64,000 nucleotides of DNA from Pseudovibrio exalbescens DSM 16456 (GTDB taxonomy: Bacteria > Pseudomonadota > Alphaproteobacteria > Rhizobiales > Stappiaceae). Both the position numbers and the translations under genes were made by a program. Of the stretch, positions 35,208 to 44,056 are shown piece by piece (positions within the stretch are counted from its first letter, which is position 1; every line of letters begins with the position of its first letter). Where the stretch lies: the NCBI RefSeq assembly GCF_000422785.1, contig NZ_AUGS01000001.1, positions 434,001 through 498,000 of the forward strand, read 5' to 3'. The notes beneath the pieces are model-generated. The model worked only from the letters and a program-made list of their open reading frames with translations, did no database searches and was not told the DNA's origin.

Positions 35208-36653
35208 GTGATTTCAATTCGACCTGTCTTAAGTGTGTTGGGCCACCTTTATGTTGGCCTTGCCTCTGCCATGCTGATCCCGGCGATCGTGGATGTGGCT
35301 GCCCGCAATGCCGACTGGCAGGCGTTTGTTCTGTCTGCCTTGATCGTTGGGTTGATGGGGCTGTTGCTGGTTGTTGCCATGGGCAATGCACTTGCTGATG
35401 GGCTCGATACGCGGCAGACCTTCATCCTGACCACGTTGGCATGGGTAACCATTCCAGCTCTTGGCGCCATTCCGTTCCTTTGGCTTGGCATTGCTTATGT
35501 AGATGCGGCCTTTGAAGCGGTGTCTGGCTTTACTACAACCGGCTCTACTGTCTTGTCCGGATTGGACGGCCTGCCACCGGGCCTGCTGGTCTGGCGCTCC
35601 CTTATGCAATGGATGGGAGGTGTCGGGATCGTCGTTATGGCGATCGTCTTGCTTCCTTTTCTCCGCATTGGTGGGATGCAACTTTTTCAAACGGAGAGCT
35701 CGGATCAGAGCGAGAAGATCGTTGGCCGATCCATCGAGTTAATTCGGTACATCGGGTTGACCTATCTGTTCCTGACATGTTTGTGCATCATCCTTTACTG
35801 GGCATCCGGTATGTCCATGTTTGATGCGTTCAACCATGCGCTGACCACGGTTTCCACGGGCGGCTTTTCCACTCATGACAAGTCGTTCGGTTTTTTCGAA
35901 AATCCGGTGACTGGTTGGATTGCCGTTGCATTCATGATCATAGGCTCGCTGCCGTTTGTGCTGGTCATTCAGGCGTTCCGCGGTAAACCATTTCTGTTGT
36001 GGCGGGACCCGCAGGTGCGCGCTTTCCTGTATTTCCTGCTGTTTGTGGCGTTGGCATTGACTATCTATCTAGGCGTGAGTGGGGCAGCATCTTTCAGTGA
36101 TGCTGTTTTGCAGGCGACGTTCAACGTGGTGTCAGTGGTTACTGGTACTGGCTACGCCATGGGAGACTACACAGCGTGGGGCGCTCCGGTGATTGGCCTT
36201 GCACTGCTGTTGAAATTTGTCGGTGGGTGTACCGGGTCCACTACAGGCGGCATCAAGGTTTTCCGATTTCTGGTGTTTTTCGGCACGGTAAAGGCCCATA
36301 TGCGGCGAATGGTACGGCCCAACCGCGTTATCTCGGAAAGCTATGGCAATACGCGCTTGACGCCGGAACTGACGTTTTCCGTTCTTGCGTTCCTCGTTGT
36401 TTATCTGGGTACTGTCGGGCTATTGACGTTGATCCTGTCCACGTTCCATCTCGATCTGGTTACAGCCGTTTCTGCTGCAGCGACGAGTGTTGGCAACGTG
36501 GGGCCGGGACTGGGACCCGTGATTGGCCCTTCGGGTACCTTCGGGCCGCTTCCTGACACGGTGAAGTGGATCCTTAGTGCTGCCATGTTGTTGGGCCGCC
36601 TCGAACTGTTTACGGTACTTATTCTGCTGGACCCGGATTTCTGGTCCAAATAA
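35208..36653 (+). CDS. trkH: TrkH family potassium channel subunit, copy 2
   Basis: 481 residues, clearly a tandem duplicate of the upstream gene, with a near-identical N-terminal layout (ISIRPVLSVLGHLYVGLASAML). The filter repeats are TTTGSTVL, STGGFSTHD, TGTGYAMGDY and VGNVGPGLG; the third and fourth differ from copy 1. GTG start. It is followed 21 bases later by sfsA. Confidence 0.93.
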   Translation: MISIRPVLSVLGHLYVGLASAMLIPAIVDVAARNADWQAFVLSALIVGLMGLLLVVAMGNALADGLDTRQTFILTTLAWVTIPALGAIPFLWLGIAYVDAAFEAVSGFTTTGSTVLSGLDGLPPGLLVWRSLMQWMGGVGIVVMAIVLLPFLRIGGMQLFQTESSDQSEKIVGRSIELIRYIGLTYLFLTCLCIILYWASGMSMFDAFNHALTTVSTGGFSTHDKSFGFFENPVTGWIAVAFMIIGSLPFVLVIQAFRGKPFLLWRDPQVRAFLYFLLFVALALTIYLGVSGAASFSDAVLQATFNVVSVVTGTGYAMGDYTAWGAPVIGLALLLKFVGGCTGSTTGGIKVFRFLVFFGTVKAHMRRMVRPNRVISESYGNTRLTPELTFSVLAFLVVYLGTVGLLTLILSTFHLDLVTAVSAAATSVGNVGPGLGPVIGPSGTFGPLPDTVKWILSAAMLLGRLELFTVLILLDPDFWSK

Positions 36654-36674
36654 TCGGAAAACCGGAGTTTTGGA

Positions 36675-37382
36675 ATGAAGTTCGATGTACCGCTCGTTTC
36701 CGGGCGCCTCATCAAGCGATACAAACGCTTTATGGCCGATGTCACACTGGACGCCTTTGAGGAAGTGGTGACAGCGCATTGCGCGAATTCGGGTTCCATG
36801 ATGGGGCTGACCCGTGAAGGTATCCGAGTATGGCTCACACCGTCAGACAATCCGAAACGCAAGTTGAAGTACTCTTGGGAGCTGCTGGAAATTGACGGTG
36901 CCATGGTTGGCATCAACACGTCACGCCCTAATGGTCTTGTGGAAGAGGCACTGCGGGATGGTCGTATTCCCGAACTGGCCGGTTTTGATAACCTGCGCCG
37001 TGAGGTGAAGTACGGCAAAAACTCCCGCATCGACATTCTGCTGGAAGACCGTGATCTGCAGAAGACCTATGTTGAAGTCAAGAATGTAACGTTGGCGCGA
37101 GGTGATATGGGGCTTGCTGAGTTTCCGGATGCCGTGACTACCCGCGGGGCCAAACACTTGAGTGAACTTGCGGATATGGTGCGAGAGGGGCATCAGGCTG
37201 CCATGGTGTTTCTGGTTCAGCGCAATGATTGTGATGCGGTCGCAATTGCTAGGGATATCGACAAAGCCTACGGGGCCGCCTTCGATGCAGCGCTTGAAGC
37301 AGGCGTTCAGGTTTATGCTCTTGGCTGTGAGATAAGTTCAGAAGAGATCATTCCGAACAGGCCCATCAAGCTGGCATTTTGA
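36675..37382 (+). CDS. sfsA: SfsA family nuclease
   Basis: 235 residues, full length. N-terminal OB-like part (VSGRLIKRYKRFMADV, THCANSG-type segment AHCANSGSMMG) and a C-terminal PD-(D/E)xK nuclease core with D and EVK (TYVEVKNVTLARGDMGLAEFPDAVT split over residues about 130-155). Described as a DNA/RNA nuclease or sugar-fermentation stimulation protein; the physiological role is unsettled. Confidence 0.93.
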   Translation: MKFDVPLVSGRLIKRYKRFMADVTLDAFEEVVTAHCANSGSMMGLTREGIRVWLTPSDNPKRKLKYSWELLEIDGAMVGINTSRPNGLVEEALRDGRIPELAGFDNLRREVKYGKNSRIDILLEDRDLQKTYVEVKNVTLARGDMGLAEFPDAVTTRGAKHLSELADMVREGHQAAMVFLVQRNDCDAVAIARDIDKAYGAAFDAALEAGVQVYALGCEISSEEIIPNRPIKLAF

Positions 37383-37390
37383 CGGCAACA

Positions 37391-37418
37391 AAAAGGGCGC
37401 CTTATACGGCGCCTTTTC
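37391..37418. terminator. Bidirectional terminator between sfsA and gpt
   Basis: GGCGCC arms (37396-37401 and 37408-37413) extended by A-T pairs, flanked by AAAA on the left and TTTT on the right; loop TTATAC. Fits both convergent genes. Confidence 0.85.
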
Positions 37419-37434
37419 CGGTGAAATTCTAATC

Positions 37435-37932
37435 TTAACCTACTGAATCCTTGGATATTGGCGGCTGAAACTGCCATCCCATATCCCATGGAAAATAAAC
37501 CCAAGTGTCTTGTGAGAGCTCGGTAACAATCGTGTCTGCCATGTCACGACCTGCCGGCTTTGCGTAAACGGTAGCCAGATGGGCTTTTGGCAACATCTCG
37601 CGTACAACGGAGGCCGTTTTTCCGGTGTCGACGAGGTCGTCGATGATCAGGACGCCTTCACCGTCATTTCCAATTACTTTCGGATCAATTGCCTTGATGA
37701 CCTGCAGGTCTCCCTGATCCTTGTATTCGTGGTAAGACGCGATACAGACGGTCTCAATGGTCCGTACGCCCAACTCGCGGGCAATGATGCCAGCCGGTAC
37801 CAAACCGCCACGGGTGATGCAGACAATCGCCTGAAAATCCCCTTTATCGGCCAAACGCCATGCCAGTGCACGGCAGTCCCTGTGAAACTGATCCCACGAT
37901 ACGGGAAAGGCTTTCGGTTGAGTGCTGTCCAT
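37435..37932 (-). CDS. gpt: Xanthine phosphoribosyltransferase
   Basis: Salvages xanthine and guanine to XMP and GMP with PRPP. 165 residues; the PRPP-binding loop is [14 protein letters not shown], and other Gpt features are [12 protein letters not shown] at the N-terminus and [17 protein letters not shown]. The gene lies 10 bases after the CinA-type gene on the same strand. Confidence 0.93.
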   Translation of the reverse strand: MDSTQPKAFPVSWDQFHRDCRALAWRLADKGDFQAIVCITRGGLVPAGIIARELGVRTIETVCIASYHEYKDQGDLQVIKAIDPKVIGNDGEGVLIIDDLVDTGKTASVVREMLPKAHLATVYAKPAGRDMADTIVTELSQDTWVYFPWDMGWQFQPPISKDSVG

Positions 37933-37942
37933 TTCTCATCTC

Positions 37943-38692
37943 TCAGATCGATTTGCCTGTTGCTGAAGCGACCAACGTCTCAACAGCAGATGTGGCATCA
38001 CGCAGTACATCAAGATGACGGGATCTGACAACAACTTGTGTGCTGAATACGCCATCTTTTGATCTGGGATAGGACCCGATGGAGGTCTCTGGGAAGTTTT
38101 TCTGCACTTCTGCCAGTTTTTCTGCAATTCTGCTTTCCGGCAGCGGAACGTCAATGGCGTGAGAATGCATGTGCTGGCCGCCCTTCAAGGTGGGGGCCAG
38201 GGCATCCAGCATTGCCTGCATGATGTAGGGAACGCCTGCCATGACATGCACGTTCTCGATTCTGAAACCCGGAGCCGCAGAGGCAACGTTTTCAATCAGG
38301 TCAGCGCCTTCGGGAATACGCGCCATGCGTTGTCTTGCAGGGGTGAACTCGCCGGGGGGGTAGTGAGCCTCCAAAATCGCCATCGCGCGTGGATCTTTGT
38401 CAATCGAGACACCGAACGCTGCAGCAATGGCATCTGCGGTTATATCATCATGGGTTGGACCGATACCGCCTGATGTGAAGACGTAAGTATAACGACTTCT
38501 CAACGTGTTCACGGCTTCCACGATCATTCCCTGACTGTCGGGAACAATGCGAACCTCGGATAGGTCGATGCCGCGCTCTGTCAGGAAAGAAGCCAAGTAA
38601 CCGATATTCTTGTCTTTGGTGCGGCCGGAAAGGATCTCGTCACCAATAACGACAAAGCCGGCTGTCACCGGCTTGTGTTCTGTGTCGCTCAT
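37943..38692 (-). CDS. CinA N-terminal (molybdopterin-binding fold) protein
   Basis: 249 residues consisting of the MoaB/CinA-N domain only (VVIGDEILSGRTKDKN, TSGGIGPTHDDITADAIAAAF) plus a short C-terminal region; the nicotinamide-nucleotide deamidase domain of full-length CinA is absent. Stand-alone versions are usual in this order and are annotated as competence/damage-inducible protein A; some have ADP-ribose pyrophosphatase activity. Function here is uncertain. Confidence 0.88.
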   Translation of the reverse strand: MSDTEHKPVTAGFVVIGDEILSGRTKDKNIGYLASFLTERGIDLSEVRIVPDSQGMIVEAVNTLRSRYTYVFTSGGIGPTHDDITADAIAAAFGVSIDKDPRAMAILEAHYPPGEFTPARQRMARIPEGADLIENVASAAPGFRIENVHVMAGVPYIMQAMLDALAPTLKGGQHMHSHAIDVPLPESRIAEKLAEVQKNFPETSIGSYPRSKDGVFSTQVVVRSRHLDVLRDATSAVETLVASATGKSI

Positions 38693-38739
38693 TCAAATCT
38701 GCCCATTGGTTGTCGGGCCGATGTGACCCGAATGATCTT

Positions 38740-39933
38740 CTAGTTTAGATCAACATCCTCTGGTTTCCAGTTATAGATCCAGTCGAATTTGGAAAGCAGG
38801 CTGTCTGGAGAACTGGTTCTCAGGACCAGATCGCGTGCATAACAGCCCGGAATTGGCAGGTGATAGATTCGTTCATTGTTGACGGCTTGCTTGGACACCT
38901 TGGAAACGCGTGGCTTGCGTGATGCTTCATAGCGAGCGAACGCGGTTGGAATGTCCGAATGCTTCTCCAGTGCGGCGGCCAGAATGCACGCATCCTCGAT
39001 GCCCATGGCCGCACCCTGTGCCATGAAAGGCAGCATGGCGTGGGCAGCGTCACCGATGAGAGCGATTCTGCCTTGGTGCCATGCGGTATCAGGCTGGATG
39101 CCACACAAGGCCCATCGGGTCCAGTTCTCACCCAGCTCCAATATCTGACGGGGTTCATCCGCCCAGTCGTCAAATGCCCGGCGGAGTTCGATCGTCGAGG
39201 TGGTGTAAGCCCAGTGTTCTGCCTTCCACTCTTCTCGGCGAATGGCAACTATGTTGAGTAACTCACCGCTATGGACTGGATAGTGGACAAGATGGCTCTT
39301 GTTACCCATCCAGAGGCCAGTGGTCGTGCGCAGGCGATCACTAAGGCCCTTGATGGGAACGGTTGTGCGATAGGCCACGCGACCGCTGAATTCTGCAGGC
39401 GGTAGACGCAATGTGTTGGTTCTGATTTTTGACCACACACCATCTGCGGCAACAAGGCAGGCGAAGGGGTGGTTCTCCAAATGAGCGGGCAGGGCGCCTA
39501 TCAGCCGAACCCCGTCAACCTGCTCCATCGCATCGTCAACAGGACACCCTAAATGCAGATGGATGGCCTGATGGCGCTCGACAGCCTGTTTAAGAACGCG
39601 CTGCAGGTCGGCACGGTGGATCACAAGATAGGGGGTGCCATATTTGGTTTCTGCGTGGTCGCCAAGTGGAATGCTGGCCAGGTGAGCCCCTGTGCGTCCA
39701 TTGCCGATTTCGACCGAATTCGGTCGTGTCGCCAGTATCTTTAGCTCTTCCAGCAGACCTAGCGGCTCGAGGCAGCGCAAGGCATTGGCCGATAATTGCA
39801 GTCCTGCTCCAACTTCCGACAGGTCTTTTGCGGCCTCAAACAGGTGAACGGTGTGTCCATTTCTTGCCAGATGCAGGGCGCATACCATCCCTGCAATGCC
39901 AGCGCCGCTGATGGCGATGGGCATGCGTTTCAT
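38740..39933 (-). CDS. FAD-dependent monooxygenase, salicylate hydroxylase-like
   Basis: 397 residues, class A flavoprotein hydroxylase: N-terminal dinucleotide fold ISGAGIAGMVCALHLARNG, DG motif LVAADGVWSKIR, and the ribityl-binding GRIALIGDAAHAMLPFMAQG. No membrane segment. Substrate unknown; close family members act on aromatics or related small molecules. It lies 45 bases downstream of a CHCC zinc-finger gene on the same strand. Confidence 0.88.
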   Translation of the reverse strand: MKRMPIAISGAGIAGMVCALHLARNGHTVHLFEAAKDLSEVGAGLQLSANALRCLEPLGLLEELKILATRPNSVEIGNGRTGAHLASIPLGDHAETKYGTPYLVIHRADLQRVLKQAVERHQAIHLHLGCPVDDAMEQVDGVRLIGALPAHLENHPFACLVAADGVWSKIRTNTLRLPPAEFSGRVAYRTTVPIKGLSDRLRTTTGLWMGNKSHLVHYPVHSGELLNIVAIRREEWKAEHWAYTTSTIELRRAFDDWADEPRQILELGENWTRWALCGIQPDTAWHQGRIALIGDAAHAMLPFMAQGAAMGIEDACILAAALEKHSDIPTAFARYEASRKPRVSKVSKQAVNNERIYHLPIPGCYARDLVLRTSSPDSLLSKFDWIYNWKPEDVDLN

Positions 39934-39978
39934 GTTGTCCAGTCCTGACTCTCTTGTCCGTGAATAGGCTTTAACTGT

Positions 39979-40224
39979 TCACGCGGCATCCGGTGTCCAC
40001 ATACAGTCGGCGGGGATTGCGCCATGAGTGTCAAGTTCAGGATTGTGCTTATAAAGCGTTGAACAGTAAGGACAGACGATTTCGTGATCGCTTCCCATAT
40101 CAAGGAAAACATGCGGGTGGTCGAATGGGGGCTTGGCCCCAATGCACATGAACTCGCGTGCGCCGATCTCGATGGAGTCATGACCTTCGGTGTTCTGAAA
40201 GTGCGGAACGAAATTATCAGCCAT
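39979..40224 (-). CDS. CHCC zinc-finger protein
   Basis: 81 residues with the zf-CHCC arrangement: Cys in EFMCIGAKPP, His in HPHVFLDMG, and the CPYC pair. The fold is related to the NDUFS6 accessory subunit of complex I, which stabilises that complex. An ATG at 40224 after GGGGAG is preferred to the longer open frame to 40308. It may be a respiratory complex I accessory protein, which is inference. Confidence 0.85.
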   Translation of the reverse strand: MADNFVPHFQNTEGHDSIEIGAREFMCIGAKPPFDHPHVFLDMGSDHEIVCPYCSTLYKHNPELDTHGAIPADCMWTPDAA

Positions 40225-40497
40225 CTGTGGAGTTTCTCCCCTGATCTCGAAGAATTGGCGGGAGGATAGTCGGCCAACCTTCAAATGAACAGGCCAAAAC
40301 GCTCCCATCCTACGTGTTTTTTGGTGGTTTGTTCCCAGGCAGATTGAAGAAACAGACGCTGGTGGATCGTCAAGTCAGGGGTGTGAGAAGTCGCTGTTTT
40401 GAAGCATTTAAAAGTCTCATTGGCCTTTTCAATGGAGGGGCCTCTCTATATTGTCCCTCTGAATTTCTATGTTATCGCTCAAGGACGTCAGGTTAAA

Positions 40498-41250
40498 ATG
40501 CCGCAGTTTTCGAGAAACGGTGCCTCCTTCTCCTATCTGGATGAGGGGGAGGGCGACCCGATTTTGCTGATTCACGGATTCGCTTCAAACAAGAACGTGA
40601 ATTGGGAGTATCCCGGCTGGGTCGATGTGCTCGTCAAAGACGGACGCCGTGTCATTGCAATAGACAATCGAGGGCATGGGGACAGCCACAAGTACCACGA
40701 CCCGGCTGACTATGGTGCTCCGGTCATGGCAGATGATGCATTGGCTTTGCTCGATCACCTTCAAATCGATCAGGCCGATTTCATGGGCTACTCCATGGGC
40801 ACTCGTATCTCCGCATTCTGTGCCCTAAAACAGCCTGAGCGTGTTCGCTCGCTGGTTTTTGGTGGAATGGGATATGGCGTTGTGACCGGTGTCGGCAATC
40901 CGGAGCCTATCATTGAGGCGCTGCTTGCTGACAGACTTTCGGATGTGTCTGATCGCACGGGACGGGCTTTCCGGGCTTTTGCGGAGCAGACAGGCTCGGA
41001 CCGCCGGGCATTGGCCGCCTGCATGAAGTCCACCCGCAAACCGATCCTCGAGGAGGATGTGGCTCGCATTGCAGCTCCAACCCTGATCGCCGTTGGGACT
41101 AAAGATGAAGTTGCAGGAGACCCACACGCCTTGGCAGCATTGATGCCTCACGCAACCGTTTTGGAGATTCCCAATCGGGATCACATGGTGGCAGTGGGTG
41201 ACAAGGTTTTCAAACAGGGTGTTCTGGAGTTTCTGGAGCAATTTTCATAA
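40498..41250 (+). CDS. Alpha/beta hydrolase
   Basis: 250 residues. Oxyanion loop LIHGFASNKN, nucleophile elbow MGYSMGTRIS, acid in VGTKDEVAGD and histidine in NRDHMVAVGD. The ATG at 40498 begins MPQFSRNGASFSY, matching the domain start; the longer frame from 40399 adds an unsupported extension. Its stop overlaps the start of the next hydrolase (TAATG). Substrate unknown. Confidence 0.88.
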   Translation: MPQFSRNGASFSYLDEGEGDPILLIHGFASNKNVNWEYPGWVDVLVKDGRRVIAIDNRGHGDSHKYHDPADYGAPVMADDALALLDHLQIDQADFMGYSMGTRISAFCALKQPERVRSLVFGGMGYGVVTGVGNPEPIIEALLADRLSDVSDRTGRAFRAFAEQTGSDRRALAACMKSTRKPILEEDVARIAAPTLIAVGTKDEVAGDPHALAALMPHATVLEIPNRDHMVAVGDKVFKQGVLEFLEQFS

Positions 41251-42122
41251 TGACGCAGCAGCGCGTGTTCCTCGGTGCCGACAAAAATCGGCTCATGGCA
41301 GATGCATATGGCGAAGAGGGCGTGCCGGTCCTGCTCCTTCATGGTGGGGGGCAAACCCGTCATTCCTGGGGTGGTACGGCTCAACATATTGCTGACGCGG
41401 GAATGCGCGCCTACTGCTTGGATCAGCGCGGTCATAGCGACAGCGAATGGGTTGAGACAGGCTATAGTTTTCACGACTTCGGTCGTGATGTTGTCGCCGT
41501 TGCGCGGCAGATCCAAGAGGAAACCGGTCAGGCCCCCATAGCCATAGGCGCCTCACTGGGAGGTCTTGCATCCATCATGGCTGAGGGGGCGCTTTCTCCC
41601 GGCTCTCTCTCCGGGATTATTCTTGTCGATATCACGCCTCGGCTGGATAAGGGCGGGGTGAACAAGGTCATTTCCTTCATGGCGCGCAACGCAAGTGAGG
41701 GCTTTGAGAGTGTCGAGGATGCGGCGGCAGTGATCGCCGAATACTTGCCGCATCGACCGCCGCCAAAATCACTGAAGGGGCTCGCCAAGAATTTGCGCAT
41801 GAAGTCTGATGGCAGGTTTTATTGGCATTGGGATCCTAAGTTCATCGATCAACGCCATTTGGATGACCGGCATGCGGCCGCCATGCAGAATGCGCTGGAG
41901 GATGCAGCCCGCAAACTAGCTCTTCCTGTCTTGTTGGTGCGCGGCGGGTCCTCGGAATTGGTGAACGAAGCTCACGTTGATGAGTTCATGCAGATGGTGC
42001 CTCACGCGGAGTTTACTGAGGTCAAGGCTGCCGGCCACATGGTGGCTGGTGACAAGAATGATATGTTCACCTCGTCGATCATGCCATTTTTGTCCAGTAT
42101 TCGGATGAGTTTAGATGCTTGA
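41250..42122 (+). CDS. Alpha/beta hydrolase, second of a pair
   Basis: 290 residues: LLLHGGGQTRHSW, nucleophile elbow IGASLGGLAS, C-terminal histidine in AAGHMVAGD. A cap region follows residue 130 (PRLDKGGVNKVISFM). Translationally coupled with the preceding hydrolase by a shared base. The two are only distantly similar, so they probably act on different esters or amides in one pathway. Confidence 0.88.
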   Translation: MTQQRVFLGADKNRLMADAYGEEGVPVLLLHGGGQTRHSWGGTAQHIADAGMRAYCLDQRGHSDSEWVETGYSFHDFGRDVVAVARQIQEETGQAPIAIGASLGGLASIMAEGALSPGSLSGIILVDITPRLDKGGVNKVISFMARNASEGFESVEDAAAVIAEYLPHRPPPKSLKGLAKNLRMKSDGRFYWHWDPKFIDQRHLDDRHAAAMQNALEDAARKLALPVLLVRGGSSELVNEAHVDEFMQMVPHAEFTEVKAAGHMVAGDKNDMFTSSIMPFLSSIRMSLDA

Positions 42123-42266
42123 AGCGCGTGGTTGTTGACCACTGACATTTTCCCGCGACTTGAAATGGACAGGGTGCGACCCAACCCTTAGGAGATGAGT
42201 TGGTTTAGCGAACGGGTATTTTCTGCTAGACCTACTTCAATTGACTTGGCGTGAAAGGACACCCTG

Positions 42267-43115
42267 ATGTCGCAGGTATCCGAAAATCCTGAGCGAGCAT
42301 TGGCAATCCACGATCCGGTGTGGGCAGCCATTCGGCAGGAAGCCGAGGACATGGCCGCTTCCGAGCCGGCATTGGCCTCTTTTGTATATGAGACGATCCT
42401 GCATCACGGCTGTTTGGAAGAAGCTGTGGTTCATCGGTTGGCAGACCGCCTGGGTCATGTGGTGGTCTCGTCGTCGCTCATTCGGCAGACCTATCATGAG
42501 GCATTGGCCGATGATCTGACACTTGCAGAGATCTTTCGTGTCGATATCTCGGCGGTGTATGATCGCGATCCGGCGTGCTGCCGGTTTTTGGAGCCCCTTC
42601 TTTACTTCAAGGGATTTCATGCCTTGCAGACGCACCGTCTTGCACACTGGCTATGGCAACAAGGGCGCAAGGATTTTGCATTGTATCTGCAGAGCCGCAG
42701 TTCCGAAGTGTTCCAAGTAGATATTCACCCGGCGGTACCCATGGGGCGCGGCATTTTCCTTGACCATGGGACTGGCATCGTCATTGGCGGTACGGCCGTA
42801 GTGGAGGATGATGTATCCATTCTCCAGGGCGTGACCTTGGGTGGTACGGGCAAGGAAACCGATGATCGGCATCCAAAGATACGCCATGGTGTGCTGCTGG
42901 GCGCGGGTGCGAAAGTGCTTGGGAATATTGAAATCGGCCACTGTTCGCGGGTGGCATCCGGTTCAGTTGTGTTGAAACCGGTTGCTCCAAATACAACGGT
43001 TGCCGGCGTTCCTGCAAAAGCTGTGGGTGAAGCGGGATGTCCACAGCCGGCGCGTTTGATGGATCAAATGCTTGGTGAAGGTCAAGGCGATTCAGAGAAA
43101 AACAAACAAGGATAA
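42267..43115 (+). CDS. cysE: Serine O-acetyltransferase
   Basis: First step of cysteine synthesis: transfers acetyl from acetyl-CoA to L-serine. 282 residues with the N-terminal helical domain (WAAIRQEAEDMAASEPALA) and a left-handed beta-helix of hexapeptide repeats containing DIHPAVPMGRGIFLDHGTG and GGTGKETDDRHPKI. The C-terminal tail after residue 260 (QPARLMDQ) is the region where cysteine synthase docks in other species. DUF3126 follows, as usual in the order. Confidence 0.96.
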   Translation: MSQVSENPERALAIHDPVWAAIRQEAEDMAASEPALASFVYETILHHGCLEEAVVHRLADRLGHVVVSSSLIRQTYHEALADDLTLAEIFRVDISAVYDRDPACCRFLEPLLYFKGFHALQTHRLAHWLWQQGRKDFALYLQSRSSEVFQVDIHPAVPMGRGIFLDHGTGIVIGGTAVVEDDVSILQGVTLGGTGKETDDRHPKIRHGVLLGAGAKVLGNIEIGHCSRVASGSVVLKPVAPNTTVAGVPAKAVGEAGCPQPARLMDQMLGEGQGDSEKNKQG

Positions 43116-43199
43116 TCGCCGTCTCGGGGGTTGGCAGCGCAGCTTATTTGTATAGGTTCGGGCCGAGACGCGAACAAATAAAATTGAAGGAGATGGCCC

Positions 43200-43415
43200 T
43201 TGAAGCCTGATGAAATCCGCAAAGTGGAAGCTTATTTGCGCAAGGCTTTCAAATCGCCAGACCTGGTGGTCAAAGCACGTCCTCGCAAAGACGATTCCGC
43301 CGAGGTCTACATGGACGATGAGTTTCTTGGCATCATTTTCCGTGATGAGGAAGATGGTGAACTGAGCTGGAACTTCCAAATGGCGATTCTGGAAATCGAC
43401 GTGGAAGACATGTAA
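43200..43415 (+). CDS. DUF3126 family protein
   Basis: 71 residues, typical of this alphaproteobacterial family (EIRKVEAYLRKAF, DDSAEVYMDDEFLGIIFRD, ending in an acidic tail). TTG start with AAGGAG 7 bases upstream. No function is known to me. It follows cysE by 84 bases and has its own terminator. Confidence 0.88.
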   Translation: MKPDEIRKVEAYLRKAFKSPDLVVKARPRKDDSAEVYMDDEFLGIIFRDEEDGELSWNFQMAILEIDVEDM

Positions 43416-43439
43416 TCCGGTTTCGGACCAGCTTGTTTA

Positions 43440-43461
43440 GGGGCCCTTTGGCCCCTTTTTT
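43440..43461 (+). terminator. Rho-independent terminator after DUF3126
   Basis: GGGGCC/GGCCCC stem (43440-43445 and 43450-43455), loop CTTT, then six T. Confidence 0.93.
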
Positions 43462-43529
43462 ATATCTGACAGCCAATTGCATGGGGCTGAAAGTTTGTTT
43501 CGGCGTTATTTGCCCAGCGGGCCTTTATG

Positions 43530-43546
43530 TGTCCCAAAATGGGACA
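43530..43546. promoter_or_regulatory. Perfect 17-bp palindrome, probable activator-binding site
   Basis: TGTCCCAAAATGGGACA, with 7-bp arms and a 3-base centre. Its centre lies about 101 bp upstream of the -24 element of the sigma-54-like promoter at 43639, the usual position of an enhancer-binding protein site. It does not match the NifA spacing (TGT-N10-ACA) or the NtrC consensus. Confidence 0.6.
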
Positions 43547-43638
43547 TTTGTGCTTTTCTGTTCGTGTAACATCTCACTCCGCCGCCTTTAAAAATCACCT
43601 ATACCTGCGGTTTTGTGTAGTAGCGGCACAATTTTCTC

Positions 43639-43654
43639 TGGCATAGGCTTTGCT
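43639..43654 (+). promoter_or_regulatory. Sigma-54 (-24/-12) promoter candidate
   Basis: TGGCAT-N5-TTGC-T, with GG and GC exactly 10 bases apart as the RpoN consensus requires. It would start RNA near 43665, about 30 bases before the small membrane protein at 43694. Confidence 0.6.
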
Positions 43655-43693
43655 TAACTTTTCGTTAGGAGTTGGTCCTGGCTGGGAGTTGAG

Positions 43694-44011
43694 TTGGTGG
43701 TTCATGAATTATTTGTTGCGGCATTTCTTTGTGTTTCGGGTTTTGTAAGCGCTGGTATTCTCTCAAGTTTTTATCAGCTTGTTACCGGTGAGCCGCCGAA
43801 GTTCAGAGTGCCGTTTGATAATGCGCTGAAAGCGACACTCTCCATGATTTTTGTTTTGATGATTGGGCCGTTTTTGCTGATGCGAAGCGGTCTTCAACTG
43901 TATCGTGTTGAAGGACGACCTTTCGGCTGGTTGATGGCGTCTGCGGTGCTCTCTTGTTTATGGAGTGTGCAAACTGGCCTTTTCATCGTGTATGTGGCCC
44001 TTGTACTTTGA
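43694..44011 (+). CDS. Small membrane protein of unknown function (DUF6949-like)
   Basis: 105 residues with three hydrophobic helices (about 5-27, 48-65, 79-103). It may belong to the DUF6949 group seen in Hyphomicrobiales, which I recall only weakly; no function is known. The start is TTG at 43694 or GTG at 43697, both close to GGGAG. It is preceded by a sigma-54-like promoter and a palindromic site, and followed after 45 bases by the gamma carbonic anhydrase gene. Confidence 0.7.
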   Translation: MVVHELFVAAFLCVSGFVSAGILSSFYQLVTGEPPKFRVPFDNALKATLSMIFVLMIGPFLLMRSGLQLYRVEGRPFGWLMASAVLSCLWSVQTGLFIVYVALVL

Positions 44012-44056
44012 GCGCCATTAGGAAACCATGGTGCCGCTGTTATCCATGGAGGGGCT

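Noticed and set aside
40225-40497. N-terminal extension of the first alpha/beta hydrolase back to 40399
   Set aside because: The extension does not resemble the family and the ATG at 40498 begins the domain.
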